A stretch of DNA of 25,528 bases from Planctomycetaceae bacterium (GCA_022614795.1 JAKEHX010000064.1:1-25528), one strand, 5' to 3'; positions 14,128-21,694 are shown, counted from the first letter of the stretch. The notes: generated by a model from the letters alone, not told the origin. Numbers and translations are program-made.

Positions 14128-15318
14128 GTGCAGTACGACCTGATCACGACCGACCAGCAGTTACGCGACTTGTGCGACCTGGTCCGCCCCGCACCGATCA
14201 TCGCCTTTGATACCGAGTTCGTCTCGGAAGACAGCTACCAGCCGGAACTGTGCCTGATTCAGCTTGCGGCTGCGGGCAAGTTGGCGATCGTCGATCCGCT
14301 GGAGATCGAGGACCTCTCGCCGCTTTGGCAGCTGCTCGTCGAGCCGGGCCGCGAGACGCTAGTGCATGCCGGCCGCGAGGAATTTCGCTTTTGCCTGCGG
14401 TATTCCGGTCAGCGTCCGCACCGCTGGTTCGACGTGCAAATTGCTGCCGGCCTGATCGGCATGGAATATCCGGCCTCGTATGGCAACCTCGCCGGGCGGC
14501 TGCTGGGCAAGTCCCTCGATAAGGGCGAAACCCGCACCGACTGGCGGCGGCGGCCGCTGACCGAGCATCAGCTGCAATATGCCCTGCAAGACGTGGCCGA
14601 TCTCGAGGCCATTCGCAACGTGCTGCACCTGCGGCTGTCGAAGCGCGACCGGCTGGCATGGCTCGACGAAGAGCTGACTGCCTGGCAGCGCGACCTGGAG
14701 CAATTCGAAGCGGGCGAAAAATGGCAGCGAATGGGCGGGCTTTTCGGCCTCTCGTCCCGCAGCCTGGCGGTCGTCCGCGAGCTGTGGCGTTGGCGCGACG
14801 GTGAAGCGCAGCGCCGCGACTGCCCGGCCCGCCGCGTCCTGCGCGACGACCTGATCATCGAGCTGGCCAAGCGGCAAACGGCAGATGTCAAGCGAATCCG
14901 CGCCGTGCGGGGCATGGAGCGCGGCGACCTGGCCCGCTATCTGCCCAAGATCAGCCACGCGATCGAGAATGCCTTGAGCTGCAAGGATTCGGAGTTGCCT
15001 CGGCTGGAACGCAAATCGACCCGCCCGCAGCTAAACCTGCTTGGCCAGTTTCTCAGCACGGCCCTGGGAAGCATCTGTCGCAGCGCCGAGGTCGCCCCCA
15101 GCCTGGCGGGAACTGCTCAAGACGTGCGCGACCTGATCGCCTATCGCCTCAAGCTCGGTGGCTTTGAGCCGGGCGAGATGCCGCTCCTGGCCAGCGGCTG
15201 GCGGGCGAAAGTCGTCGGGCAGGTGATCGACCACCTCCTGGCAGGCGACCTTTCGATCCGCATCGCCAACCCGCTGGCTGACGAGCCGTTGGAGTTTGAG
15301 AAGCGCGGCGGCCAGTAA
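14128..15318 (+). CDS. rnd: RNase D-type 3'-5' exoribonuclease (DEDDy, HRDC)
   Basis: 396 residues from GTG 14128 (first residues MQYDLITTDQQLRDL); the longer upstream frame lacks similarity. The exonuclease domain has motif I FDTEF (D28, E30), motif II HAGREEFRFC (80-89) and motif III QYALQDV (Y151, D155), so it is DEDDy type. At the usual motif II Asp there is Glu (E85). ETRTDWRRRPL is the typical RNase D stretch. An HRDC-like domain covers ~210-290 (VLRDDLIIELAKRQ) and a second helical region the C-terminus. RNase D trims the 3' ends of tRNA and other stable RNAs in the cytoplasm. Confidence 0.88.
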   Translation: MQYDLITTDQQLRDLCDLVRPAPIIAFDTEFVSEDSYQPELCLIQLAAAGKLAIVDPLEIEDLSPLWQLLVEPGRETLVHAGREEFRFCLRYSGQRPHRWFDVQIAAGLIGMEYPASYGNLAGRLLGKSLDKGETRTDWRRRPLTEHQLQYALQDVADLEAIRNVLHLRLSKRDRLAWLDEELTAWQRDLEQFEAGEKWQRMGGLFGLSSRSLAVVRELWRWRDGEAQRRDCPARRVLRDDLIIELAKRQTADVKRIRAVRGMERGDLARYLPKISHAIENALSCKDSELPRLERKSTRPQLNLLGQFLSTALGSICRSAEVAPSLAGTAQDVRDLIAYRLKLGGFEPGEMPLLASGWRAKVVGQVIDHLLAGDLSIRIANPLADEPLEFEKRGGQ

Positions 15319-15391
15319 TGGCCGCCTGCTGGTTATTCTCGCGGCGCGGCCGCGGCTCAGCTCCCTCATGGGGCGGTGCAAACAGCCGCGG

Positions 15392-15700
15392 CTAATTCTG
15401 GCTGAAACCCAGCGTCGCCTTTTTGTCGCGGCCGACGGGGTTCTGCATGAATTTGCGAAAGCACGCAGGGCACAGATCGTAGCGCCGCCTCTGATAAACG
15501 TCGTCGCCGATCTCGGGGCAATCGGCTGCATCAACCCGCTCAAGAATCTCGTCGATTTCGAGCAGGTGATCGCGGTCGTCCTGGTGCTCGTGTTCGTGAA
15601 GCGGATCCATGACCGCTTCCACCTCCAGCCGCACGACGTAGCGGAGATCGTTCTCCGCATCGATGGGGCGTTTGCAGCGGTCACACGAGTAGTGGATCAT
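15392..15700 (-). CDS. Small Cys4 zinc-binding protein, unknown function
   Basis: 102 residues from ATG 15700 (MIHYSCDRCKRPIDAENDLR); an upstream ATG at 15763 adds 21 residues without features. CDRC (6-9) and CPAC near residue 80 probably bind one zinc. Between them VVRLEVEAVMDP and an acidic/His stretch (LHEHEHQDDRDHLLEIDEIL) suggest a metal- or protein-binding loop, and YQRRRYDLCPACFRKFMQNP ends the domain. Similar small proteins occur, from memory, in planctomycetes with no assigned role. Convergent with RNase D. Confidence 0.7.
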   Translation of the reverse strand: MIHYSCDRCKRPIDAENDLRYVVRLEVEAVMDPLHEHEHQDDRDHLLEIDEILERVDAADCPEIGDDVYQRRRYDLCPACFRKFMQNPVGRDKKATLGFSQN

Positions 15701-15930
15701 GGCCAGGCCCTGAGGAATGAACGGAAACGAATTCGACCGGCGCTTGGCGGCCCGTGGGGCCACTCGTTCATCCTAATGTGGCCGGGAGCGTCGCTACAAG
15801 GCGAGTGCTGACGAATTTCCTGCGGTGCTGGCCGCGATAGCATCGGCTAAAGCAGTTAGCCAAACTTTAAACGGCTTACTCGCCGCGAAGGGACGCGGTT
15901 GCGCAGCCCACCGCCGGAAACCTTGCGCGC

Positions 15931-15960
15931 TTGGCGTCCCGCGCCGCGAGCGGATAGAAT
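15931..15960 (+). promoter_or_regulatory. Sigma-70-like promoter TTGGCG-N18-TAGAAT
   Basis: TTGGCG (15931-15936) and TAGAAT (15955-15960) are 18 bp apart and lie 48 nt upstream of the GTG start at 16009. Confidence 0.4.
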
Positions 15961-16008
15961 GACAAACAGTTCAGCGGTCGTACATGCACTGCGGCGAGCC
16001 AACTTGTC

Positions 16009-16356
16009 GTGGGAGAGGGCGGTTTTGTCGCTCGTCTACTGGCAGCGGAGGGCAGGCAAGTGCAGCGTCGGAAGGTGCTGGCGGTGTTCGATGGGTCCGT
16101 GGGCGGCCTGCCGCGGCTTCGCTGGCGGAGCGAAATTCTGTACGAAAAGGTCGATGCGTCCGGCGAGCCGGTCCCGCTCGGGGTTGAGCACCACGCGGCC
16201 TGTCCGGAGTGCGAAGCGAATCTGACGCTCTCGCAGTGCGGAAACGATGGCTGCCAGTTGTCGTGCGGGGCGTGCGGGTATCAGAGCCTCCACCCCGAGG
16301 CATCGTTTTCGCGATTCGGCCGGCGCCTCTTGGACGCGCCTTGGCGCGATGCCTAA
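16009..16356 (+). CDS. Zinc-ribbon protein, unknown function
   Basis: 115 residues with an uncertain start: GTG 16009 is used, but the frame is open back to 15961 and the true start could differ. Third codon positions are strongly G/C, supporting coding. VLAVFDGSVGGLPRLRWRSE precedes a zinc ribbon: CPEC...CGNDGCQLSCGACGY (~71-95). It ends FSRFGRRLLDAPWRDA. No family was recognised. A competing frame from ATG 15984 (MHCGEPTCRG...) is shorter and has poorer codon use. Confidence 0.55.
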   Translation: MGEGGFVARLLAAEGRQVQRRKVLAVFDGSVGGLPRLRWRSEILYEKVDASGEPVPLGVEHHAACPECEANLTLSQCGNDGCQLSCGACGYQSLHPEASFSRFGRRLLDAPWRDA

Positions 16357-16500
16357 GGTAGAACCGCGAATCCCTTGACGAACGCGAGTGGAACAGCGGA
16401 AATCGACTGCCCCGTCTGGCCACTTGATTTGCTCGCCGCTTTCGCGACGATAAGTGGCGCTTCTCGATTGCGCCAGCAGTCGCCAGCCGGAGGACCACCG

Positions 16501-16758
16501 ATGGACAACAAATTCTGGATGCACGTGGTGCGCCTGTCCGAAGCATTTAGCGAAGCCGGATTGACCCCCGACGAGCGCTGTGCGTTTATCGTACGTCAAT
16601 TCGAGAACCTGCCCCCCGTCGCTCAGCGCGAAGTGCTTGGCGCACTGCGCACGGTGTCCTACGGTTTGCCCGATGTGCACTCGATCGTCAACGCCAAGGC
16701 GCTGCAATTGGAACAGGAGCGCAAGAAGGCGGCCGCGAAACGCTCCGCGGCAGGCTAG
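16501..16758 (+). CDS. Small alpha-helical protein, unknown function
   Basis: 85 residues from ATG 16501, with GGAGG (16489-16493) 7 nt upstream, a strong ribosome binding site. The sequence MDNKFWMHVVRLSEAFSEAG, then FIVRQFENLPPVAQREVLG and a charged C-terminus (LEQERKKAAAKRSAAG), predicts a soluble helical protein. No family was recognised. A palindromic repeat follows 28 bp after the stop. Confidence 0.65.
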   Translation: MDNKFWMHVVRLSEAFSEAGLTPDERCAFIVRQFENLPPVAQREVLGALRTVSYGLPDVHSIVNAKALQLEQERKKAAAKRSAAG

Positions 16759-16785
16759 AAACCGAAGGTCGCCGCATTAGATCAC

Positions 16786-16864
16786 GTAGCTGAAGTCGCC
16801 AGACGTCGCCAGACGTCGCCAGACTTCAGGAGATTCCGCCTGAACTCTGGCGCTTTTCAGCTAC
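16786..16864. repeat. Family A hairpin pair, expanded variant
   Basis: GTAGCTGAAGTCGCCAGAC is followed by two further copies of GTCGCCAGAC (10-bp unit three times, 16795-16824), then TTCAGG, a spacer, and GAACTCTGG...TTTTCAGCTAC. The outer 97-bp ends (AGGTTGTGAAT) are missing. The left hairpin has grown by tandem units and the right arm has lost its own stem. Confidence 0.75.
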
Positions 16865-16868
16865 ACAA

Positions 16869-17147
16869 CTAGTGCCCCGCCAGCGGCTCTTTCTTCTCGG
16901 TAATCACCGGGCACTGCGGCGCCATCTCGGCGTTCAACTCGATGAAGGGCTTTTGATCTTCGGGCACGTTGTCCTGGTGGAAGATCGCTTCGACCGGACA
17001 CTCGGGCACACAGGCCTCGCAGTCGATGCACTCATCGGGATGAATGTAGAGGATTTGCTCCCCTTCGTAGAAGCACTCCACGGGGCACACCACCACGCAG
17101 TCGGTGTACTTGCAACCGAAGCATGGCTGGCAAACAACGTGAGTCAT
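16869..17147 (-). CDS. fdxA: 7Fe ferredoxin (FdxA type)
   Basis: 92 residues from ATG 17147 with GAGGAGAG about 8 nt upstream. MTHVVCQPCFGCKYTDCVVV and CPVECFYEG...IHPDECIDCEACVPECPVEAI match FdxA ferredoxins. By analogy with Azotobacter ferredoxin I, C9, C17 and C50 would hold the [3Fe-4S] cluster and C21, C40, C43 and C46 the [4Fe-4S] cluster; C12 takes the place of the free cysteine. A cytoplasmic electron carrier. Length is slightly below the ~105-residue norm, the shortening being in the C-terminal tail. Confidence 0.92.
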   Translation of the reverse strand: MTHVVCQPCFGCKYTDCVVVCPVECFYEGEQILYIHPDECIDCEACVPECPVEAIFHQDNVPEDQKPFIELNAEMAPQCPVITEKKEPLAGH

Positions 17148-17559
17148 ACCGCGATCTCTCCTCTAGCACATTTCAGTTTGCGGGTCAGTTCAATATCCAG
17201 ATGGCGGCGAACCTAGCGGCCAGCCAGTCCTTCGAATCTATTTCCCGCGATTCTAGCCGCGAGCCGGGGGGTCACACAGTACCCCCAAGTCTGCTTCCCC
17301 TCTCGTTCCGTACTTCGCTTGCGGGCCGCACAGTGGACGATGGTCCCAATTCGGCGGCATCGTAGTGAGGCGGTCCCCAAGTGTCAACCAGTCGCTGACT
17401 CCCCCTCCGGGATGGGTCTGGACGGCATCGCCGCTATGTTCAACCTTGTCTTGGCTGGGCGAACTACGTAAAATGAGGCGAATTAGGGGCGAGCCAGCGG
17501 TGGGCGGCCCGTGCGGGCATCCGCGGGGTTGATAGCAGCTGACGCGAGGGTGAAACAGC
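17148..17559. other. Intergenic region between divergent fdxA and sigma factor genes
   Basis: 412 bp holding the fdxA start signals on one side and a promoter for the sigma factor on the other. A minus-strand frame through this region (17253-18023) is mostly the shadow of the sigma gene and has no start signal. Nothing else was recognised. Confidence 0.5.
17446..17474 (+). promoter_or_regulatory. Promoter TTGTCT-N17-TAAAAT for the sigma factor gene
   Basis: TTGTCT (17446-17451) and TAAAAT (17469-17474) are spaced by exactly 17 bp. The start codon is 85 nt further on, leaving a leader of about 79 nt. Confidence 0.5.
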
Positions 17560-18138
17560 GTGGCCTTCTCCGACATCGACCGCCAGTTGCTCCAGCGCTG
17601 CCTGGCGCGCCAACCCAGGGCATGGGAGGATTTCGTCGACCGGTTTCTGGGCCTGGTCGTACACGTGGTCAGCCACACGGGCCATTCCCGCTCGATTGGC
17701 ATGGCGACGCACGACCGCGACGACCTGGTCGCCGAAGTGTTTACCGCCTTGCTTGCCGACGACTTCGCCGTGCTGCGCCGGTTTCGCGGACAGAGCAGCC
17801 TGGCAACGTATCTGACGGTGATCGCCCGCCGCGTCGTGGTGCGCGAGATTCTCAAGCGGCGGATTGTCCCCATCCAGTCGGACACTTCCGAAATCGACCA
17901 GGTTGCCGGCCCAGGCGAATCGGTCGAAGAGCGGCTGGCGAATCGCGAAGAAGTCGAGCGGCTGCTCGACGAGCTGCACGGCGAAGAGGCCGACGTCGTC
18001 CGCCTCTTCCATCTCGAAGGCAAGTCCTACGACGAAATCAGCCGGCAAACCGGCGTGCCGACCAACAGCGTCGGTCCCACTCTGAGCCGGGCCCGCGCGA
18101 AGCTGCGCCGCCAGGGCCTGCGTACGGCGGCGAATTAG
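17560..18138 (+). CDS. RNA polymerase sigma factor, ECF-like
   Basis: 192 residues from GTG 17560, with GAGGGTG about 9 nt upstream. Region 2 (~15-95) has FLGLVVHVV...DDLVAEVFTALLADDFAVLR and FRGQSSLATYLTVIARRVVV, with conserved promoter-melting aromatic and Trp/Tyr-like positions. Region 4 (~133-188) has ADVVRLFHLEGKSYDEISRQ and a recognition helix PTNSVGPTLSRARAKLRR. Regions 1 and 3 are absent, so it belongs to the group IV (ECF) class. No anti-sigma gene adjoins it. It probably serves a planctomycete-specific regulon that cannot be read here. Confidence 0.88.
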   Translation: MAFSDIDRQLLQRCLARQPRAWEDFVDRFLGLVVHVVSHTGHSRSIGMATHDRDDLVAEVFTALLADDFAVLRRFRGQSSLATYLTVIARRVVVREILKRRIVPIQSDTSEIDQVAGPGESVEERLANREEVERLLDELHGEEADVVRLFHLEGKSYDEISRQTGVPTNSVGPTLSRARAKLRRQGLRTAAN

Positions 18139-18221
18139 GCCGTCGCGCTGTTCTCACTTGCTCTCTCTGGTCACTGTTTCGCAGCGCGCTCATGCGAACT
18201 TTGGCCGGCGTTTGCTGTCTT

Positions 18222-18291
18222 CTTTCCTCGTCCTCGTCCTCGTCGTCGTCCTCGATTGGGAACCGGACGACGACGACACCGAGGACGAAAG
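18222..18291. repeat. Palindromic (TCCTCG)n element, copy 2
   Basis: CTTTCCTCGTCCTCG...CTCGATTGGG faces GACGACGACGACACCGAGGA then CGAAAG. Same building units as 3463-3567, about 70 bp, with a shorter right arm. It lies 84 bp after the sigma factor stop. Confidence 0.6.
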
Positions 18292-18401
18292 TCTCTCGAC
18301 CCCTCGCGGCTCGTTTTGAGCCGACATCCCGAAATGAGAGACGGTAAGCCGCAAACAATTCAGACAAAAATTCGACGAACTGCTCTTGTCAACAGGGCGT
18401 A

Positions 18402-18418
18402 TGGAACGAGGGTTGCAT
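18402..18418 (+). promoter_or_regulatory. Sigma-54-like promoter upstream of the DksA/TraR-like gene
   Basis: TGGAACGAGGGTTGCAT has GG and GC separated by 10 bp, the -24/-12 spacing of sigma-54 promoters (consensus TGGCAC-N5-TTGCA), with two deviations in the -24 element. It lies 126 nt before the ATG at 18544. Confidence 0.4.
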
Positions 18419-18543
18419 TGACCATCGGCACGGATGGATTCGGCAGTCAAAACGGCACGGAGGTTTACGTCCAGGAGAAAGGCATGTTCGAGAACCGTCG
18501 CCCGGGCGAAAGCTGCGGCGATGGACAGAAGGAGGAAGACACC

Positions 18544-18996
18544 ATGACACGCACACATTTTTTGCGAAGCATCGAGCAGCGACTGCGCAGCCGCCGCGAG
18601 GCCTTGCGGGCCGCGCTGGCCGGCGACCAGACGCTCTTGCATACGCTGGTTGACGACGGCGTCGGCGACGAGATCGACGCGGCCGTCGTGTCGGAACAGG
18701 CGGAGCTGCGCTCGCAGCTCGCCCAGGTTGAAAGCCGCGAACTGTGGCAGATCGACCGGGCCCTGGATAAGCTGCGGCTGGGCCGCTATGGACGCTGCGA
18801 GACTTGCAACAAGGCAATCGCACCGATGCGGCTGAAGTATCTGCCGTACGCAACGGATTGCATCGGCTGTGCGCGTCGCCACGAGCGGCGCGGGGCCGCG
18901 GCCAATGAGCATCGCCCCGTGAACCGCATCGCGGCTTTTACCACGGCCGATGACGAAGCAAGCGACGCCGAGCAGGCGGAGTTGGAGATCGGCTAA
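18544..18996 (+). CDS. DksA/TraR-family zinc-finger protein
   Basis: 150 residues from ATG 18544, with GGAGG 10 nt upstream (the frame is open further upstream, but this site decides the start). An N-terminal coiled-coil-like region (RSIEQRLRSRREALRAALAG...SQLAQVESRELWQIDRALDK) leads to the family hallmark LRLGRYGRCETCNKAIAPMR and a Cys4 finger (C85, C88, C106, C109). DksA-like proteins enter the RNA polymerase secondary channel and adjust initiation. The C-terminal 35 residues are acidic and unusual. The canonical coiled-coil-tip Asp pair cannot be placed with certainty, so activity like that of true DksA is not assured. Confidence 0.85.
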   Translation: MTRTHFLRSIEQRLRSRREALRAALAGDQTLLHTLVDDGVGDEIDAAVVSEQAELRSQLAQVESRELWQIDRALDKLRLGRYGRCETCNKAIAPMRLKYLPYATDCIGCARRHERRGAAANEHRPVNRIAAFTTADDEASDAEQAELEIG

Positions 18997-19026
18997 GCGG
19001 CTCCGTCAACTGAAAAGTCGATGAAG

Positions 19027-19057
19027 GGCGGCGAGAGTACCTCTCGCCGCCTTTCTT
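19027..19057 (+). terminator. Rho-independent terminator after the DksA/TraR-like gene
   Basis: A perfect 11-bp stem, GGCGGCGAGAG/CTCTCGCCGCC, with a TAC loop is followed by TTTCTT. Confidence 0.85.
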
Positions 19058-19085
19058 GCTGCGCGCTATTGATCCGGGGATCCAT

Positions 19086-19120
19086 GTAGCCACGGATGAA
19101 ACACAGATCGAACACGGATT
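19086..19120. repeat. CACGGAT-type repeat block
   Basis: CACGGAT (19091), CACAGAT (19102) and CACGGAT (19113) recur at exact 11-bp spacing. Such blocks are scattered in planctomycete intergenic DNA as far as memory serves. They precede a TATAAT (19162-19167) and the gene at 19203. Confidence 0.4.
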
Positions 19121-19202
19121 GGAGTACAGTGGCTAAACCTGAATTGACAGCCAAAGTGAGATATAATCGTGCGCATTCGTCAACCCCTTCGGAGCCCAAC
19201 CG

Positions 19203-19697
19203 ATGCGCCACATTCTTTCCGCACTTATCTTCCTGGCCTCGGTCCCTGCCCTCGCCCAGGAAACCAAACCCGCCGCCTCGCAAGACGAGCTGATTAAAAA
19301 GCTGGCCAAGGAGCTGACGGGCGTGAAGCTGGTTGGCCGCTTCACGGTGACGGGCCGGGGCGACATGACGCCCAAGGACGAGGAGTACACGATCACCTCC
19401 GCCACGAAGCTCAACGAGCCCGACCAGCCCGACTTGTGGCTCATCAAGGCCCGCGTCAAGTACGGCAAGACCGACGGCACGTTTCCGATTCCGCTCGAGA
19501 TCAAATGGGCCGGCGATACGCCCATCATTACGCTCACCAACCTGGAGATTCCCGGTCTGGGGACATTCAGCTCGCGGGTGGTCATTTACGAAGGCCGCTA
19601 CGCCGGCACCTGGCAGCACGGCGACGTCGGCGGGCACCTGTTCGGCGTGCTCAAGCGCGAGGACGAGAAACCGGCGGAGAAGACGGAAGAGAAGTAG
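19203..19697 (+). CDS. Exported protein of unknown function
   Basis: 164 residues from ATG 19203. A signal peptide (MRHILSALIFLASVPALAQE) is followed by a ~125-residue domain with alternating strands (KLVGRFTVTGRGDM, LWLIKARVKYGKTDGTFPIP, WAGDTPIITLTNLEIPGLG, FSSRVVIYEGRYAGTWQHGD), suggesting a beta-barrel-like fold, and a Lys/Glu tail. A TATAAT lies 35 nt upstream, but TTGACA is only 12 bp before it, too close for a standard promoter. The pattern is known in planctomycetes as an uncharacterised family, from memory. Confidence 0.75.
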   Translation: MRHILSALIFLASVPALAQETKPAASQDELIKKLAKELTGVKLVGRFTVTGRGDMTPKDEEYTITSATKLNEPDQPDLWLIKARVKYGKTDGTFPIPLEIKWAGDTPIITLTNLEIPGLGTFSSRVVIYEGRYAGTWQHGDVGGHLFGVLKREDEKPAEKTEEK

Positions 19698-19752
19698 TGA
19701 AGACGATCGCAGTCGAGTGTCACACCGGCCCAAACGGAGTCAGGCGCCTACT

Positions 19753-20577
19753 TCATTCCTGCATCCCGTGAATGACCTGGGCCCGCCGCAATAGCTGCAT
19801 TACATTGTCGTGCAGCGCCGACGTCGCCGCGGCTGACAATTCAGGCCGCTCCAAGTCGAGCGGCCCGCCGTCGATGGCCGTGACCACGCCGCCGGCTTCG
19901 CGGACGAGAAGGGCCCCGGCAGCGATGTCCCAAGCCTGCACGCTGGTTGCCCAATAGACGTCGAGCCGGCCCGCGGCGACATAACACAGGTTGAGGGCAG
20001 CGGACCCCAAACGACGGACAGCTTGGGCAGCGTGGAGTGCCTCGACAAAGCGCGTGATTTCGATGGAGCCGCGGGGGACGTTAGGCGGAAAGCTGACCGC
20101 AACCATCGCCTGTTCCACGCTCTGACATGAGCTAACGCCAATCGGCCGGCCGTTAAGATGGGCGCCGCTGCCCACCACTGCGGTGAAGCACTCATTGGCA
20201 ATCGGATCGAGCACGCAGCCGCAAAGCAACTCTCCGTTTTGCTCGAGGGCGACGGAAACGGCGAACGTCTGGAGCTTGTGGACGTAGTTGGCCGTGCCGT
20301 CGAGCGGATCGACGATCCAGCGATATTCGCCCCGACGGGGCGGAATGGCGGGCAATCCGGCCGCCTTTCGTTCGGCCGCTTCCTCCTCGCCCAGAAAGTC
20401 GTGGTCGGGAAACGTCCCCAACAGAACGCCCCGAATGGCCTCCTGAGCGGCCACATCCGCCTCGGTCACCAGGTCCTTGGGCCCCTTTTCACGGGCCTGG
20501 AAGCGGTCCTGCCAATCGAGGAGCACCTGGCTGCCGGCCCGTGCCGCAGCGACGCAAACCTCAAGGAATTCGGGCAT
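19753..20577 (-). CDS. Inositol monophosphatase family protein
   Basis: 274 residues from ATG 20577 (MPEFLEVCVAAARAGSQVLL); the open frame to 20667 has only a TTG start and a stray hydrophobic stretch. Metal-binding motifs are complete: GEE (E64, E65), WIVDPLDGT (D90, D93) and WDIAAG (D217). The DPLDGT and WD motifs define the Mg-dependent, lithium-sensitive phosphatase superfamily, which includes inositol-1-phosphatase, CysQ and fructose-1,6-bisphosphatase relatives. The substrate cannot be told from sequence. Cytoplasmic, single gene, no obvious operon. Confidence 0.88.
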   Translation of the reverse strand: MPEFLEVCVAAARAGSQVLLDWQDRFQAREKGPKDLVTEADVAAQEAIRGVLLGTFPDHDFLGEEEAAERKAAGLPAIPPRRGEYRWIVDPLDGTANYVHKLQTFAVSVALEQNGELLCGCVLDPIANECFTAVVGSGAHLNGRPIGVSSCQSVEQAMVAVSFPPNVPRGSIEITRFVEALHAAQAVRRLGSAALNLCYVAAGRLDVYWATSVQAWDIAAGALLVREAGGVVTAIDGGPLDLERPELSAAATSALHDNVMQLLRRAQVIHGMQE

Positions 20578-20739
20578 AGAGACGGCAAAGAAGGCGGAAA
20601 AAGCGAGAATCGCCCAGTATAGGCCAGCGACGAATTGACGCCACCATCCAAACAGCCAGTAGATCAATGGCTTTTAATTGGTTTGGAGGCCAATTTCCGT
20701 GGCCGGTCGATTTCATGGAATTTTCAACTAAACTATGGA

Positions 20740-20903
20740 CACGAAGGATGATCTTGCTAAGATCGGGTGAGTGCGAAGAGAAACCAGCCGTTTGCCCACC
20801 ATTCCACGGAATCATCCCTTCATACCGCACAAGTAATCGACAATCGGCCTCTTCTCTGTTCCGGCCCCGCCGTCTTACTGCCAAGTGAGCGGCGGGGTTT
20901 TTT
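20740..20903 (+). ncRNA. Candidate small RNA or structured leader ending in a terminator
   Basis: No protein gene on the plus strand lies upstream of the strong terminator at 20865-20903. The preceding sequence forms short perfect hairpins, GATCTT-GCT-AAGATC (20750-20764) and ATTCC-AC-GGAAT, and GAAGAG near 20777 could pair with CTCTTC near 20850. No known RNA family was recognised and no convincing promoter found, so this may instead be an attenuator in the leader of the gene at 20954. Confidence 0.35.
20865..20903 (+). terminator. Strong rho-independent terminator
   Basis: CCCCGCCG and CGGCGGGG pair, and inside them CTTACT pairs with AGTGAG (one G-T) around a GCCA loop, with one bulged T; six T residues follow (20898-20903). 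Confidence 0.85.
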
Positions 20904-20919
20904 ATTGGTGGAGCAGCTA

Positions 20920-20949
20920 TAGCACCACCGACACTAGCACCACCGACAC
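20920..20949 (+). repeat. 15-bp tandem repeat, two exact copies
   Basis: TAGCACCACCGACAC occurs at 20920-20934 and 20935-20949, just before the ATG at 20954, so it occupies the ribosome binding region of that gene. Confidence 0.85.
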
Positions 20950-20953
20950 GCCG

Positions 20954-21694
20954 ATGAAGTTGCGATCGGGAATCTGGCAACTCAAGAGCGACAGCGCGCT
21001 GTTGAACGCCGAGCCGCTGCGAGCCGTCGTCGCCTTGGAGCCCACTCGCGAGTTGAGCCACGTCACGTGGCGTGGTCAGCCTTGGGAAGGGGCACTTCTT
21101 CTTCAGGCCAAGTTTGCCGAGCGCCGCTGTGTCGAGTCCTATGCTCGCGGGAACGACTTGATTGCGAACTTCGAAGCATCCGATCAGGCGGACCTTTCGC
21201 GGCAGATCTATTGGCGAGTAAGCCAACATGCTTCCCGTGACGCTGTCGCAGTCGAAGTCATTCTTTCGACGCGCACTGGCTTGCTGGATAGCCAGCCGCG
21301 CGTTGGCGTAGATACGCTGGCTGCCGGCGCCGCGGCGTATCATTCCACGACGCTGAGCGCCAGCGGCTTTTCCAGATTGCCCGAACGCAAGTCGGACTAT
21401 CGATGGGATTCGTCCGCTTCAAATATCAGCTTGCTTGTGTTTCGACACGAGGCACTCGGATTCTCTTACGCCGAAATGATCCATCCTTCGGACTTCTCCT
21501 GTGCCGCGCTCTCCAAGCTGGCGAACATTGATAGTTGGATGGTCTCGTCCTCCCTCTTGCCCGAGCGCCTGGAAAAAGGGGTCATCCGCCGGGCCCGCAT
21601 CTGCGGGTGGTTCATGCCGGCTCAAAACGACCTGGCCACAGCGGTGGAGCTGGCCCGGCAGTTCATCGACGAGCCGCTGCCTTTGACCGCTTAG
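20954..21694 (+). CDS. Unknown protein (planctomycete type)
   Basis: 246 residues from ATG 20954 (MKLRSGIWQLKSDSALLNAE); the frame is open further upstream across the terminator, which argues against an earlier start. No signal peptide. Mostly strand-rich, with LSHVTWRGQPWEGALLLQAK, YWRVSQHASRDAVAVEVILS, a segment ISLLVFRHEALGFSYAEMIH and a C-terminal helix (DLATAVELARQFIDEPLPL). GVIRRARICGWFMPA is the most conserved-looking part. The stop TAG (21692-21694) coincides with the head of the downstream repeat. Function unknown. Confidence 0.65.
   Translation: MKLRSGIWQLKSDSALLNAEPLRAVVALEPTRELSHVTWRGQPWEGALLLQAKFAERRCVESYARGNDLIANFEASDQADLSRQIYWRVSQHASRDAVAVEVILSTRTGLLDSQPRVGVDTLAAGAAAYHSTTLSASGFSRLPERKSDYRWDSSASNISLLVFRHEALGFSYAEMIHPSDFSCAALSKLANIDSWMVSSSLLPERLEKGVIRRARICGWFMPAQNDLATAVELARQFIDEPLPLTA

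Noticed and set aside
16036..16707. Minus-strand open frame of 223 codons
   Set aside because: It spans two plus-strand genes, one with a GGAGG ribosome binding site, and has no recognisable motif.
19144..19167. TTGACA and TATAAT as a strong promoter for the 19203 gene
   Set aside because: The spacer is only 12 bp, too short for a sigma-70 promoter; the TATAAT alone might still be used.
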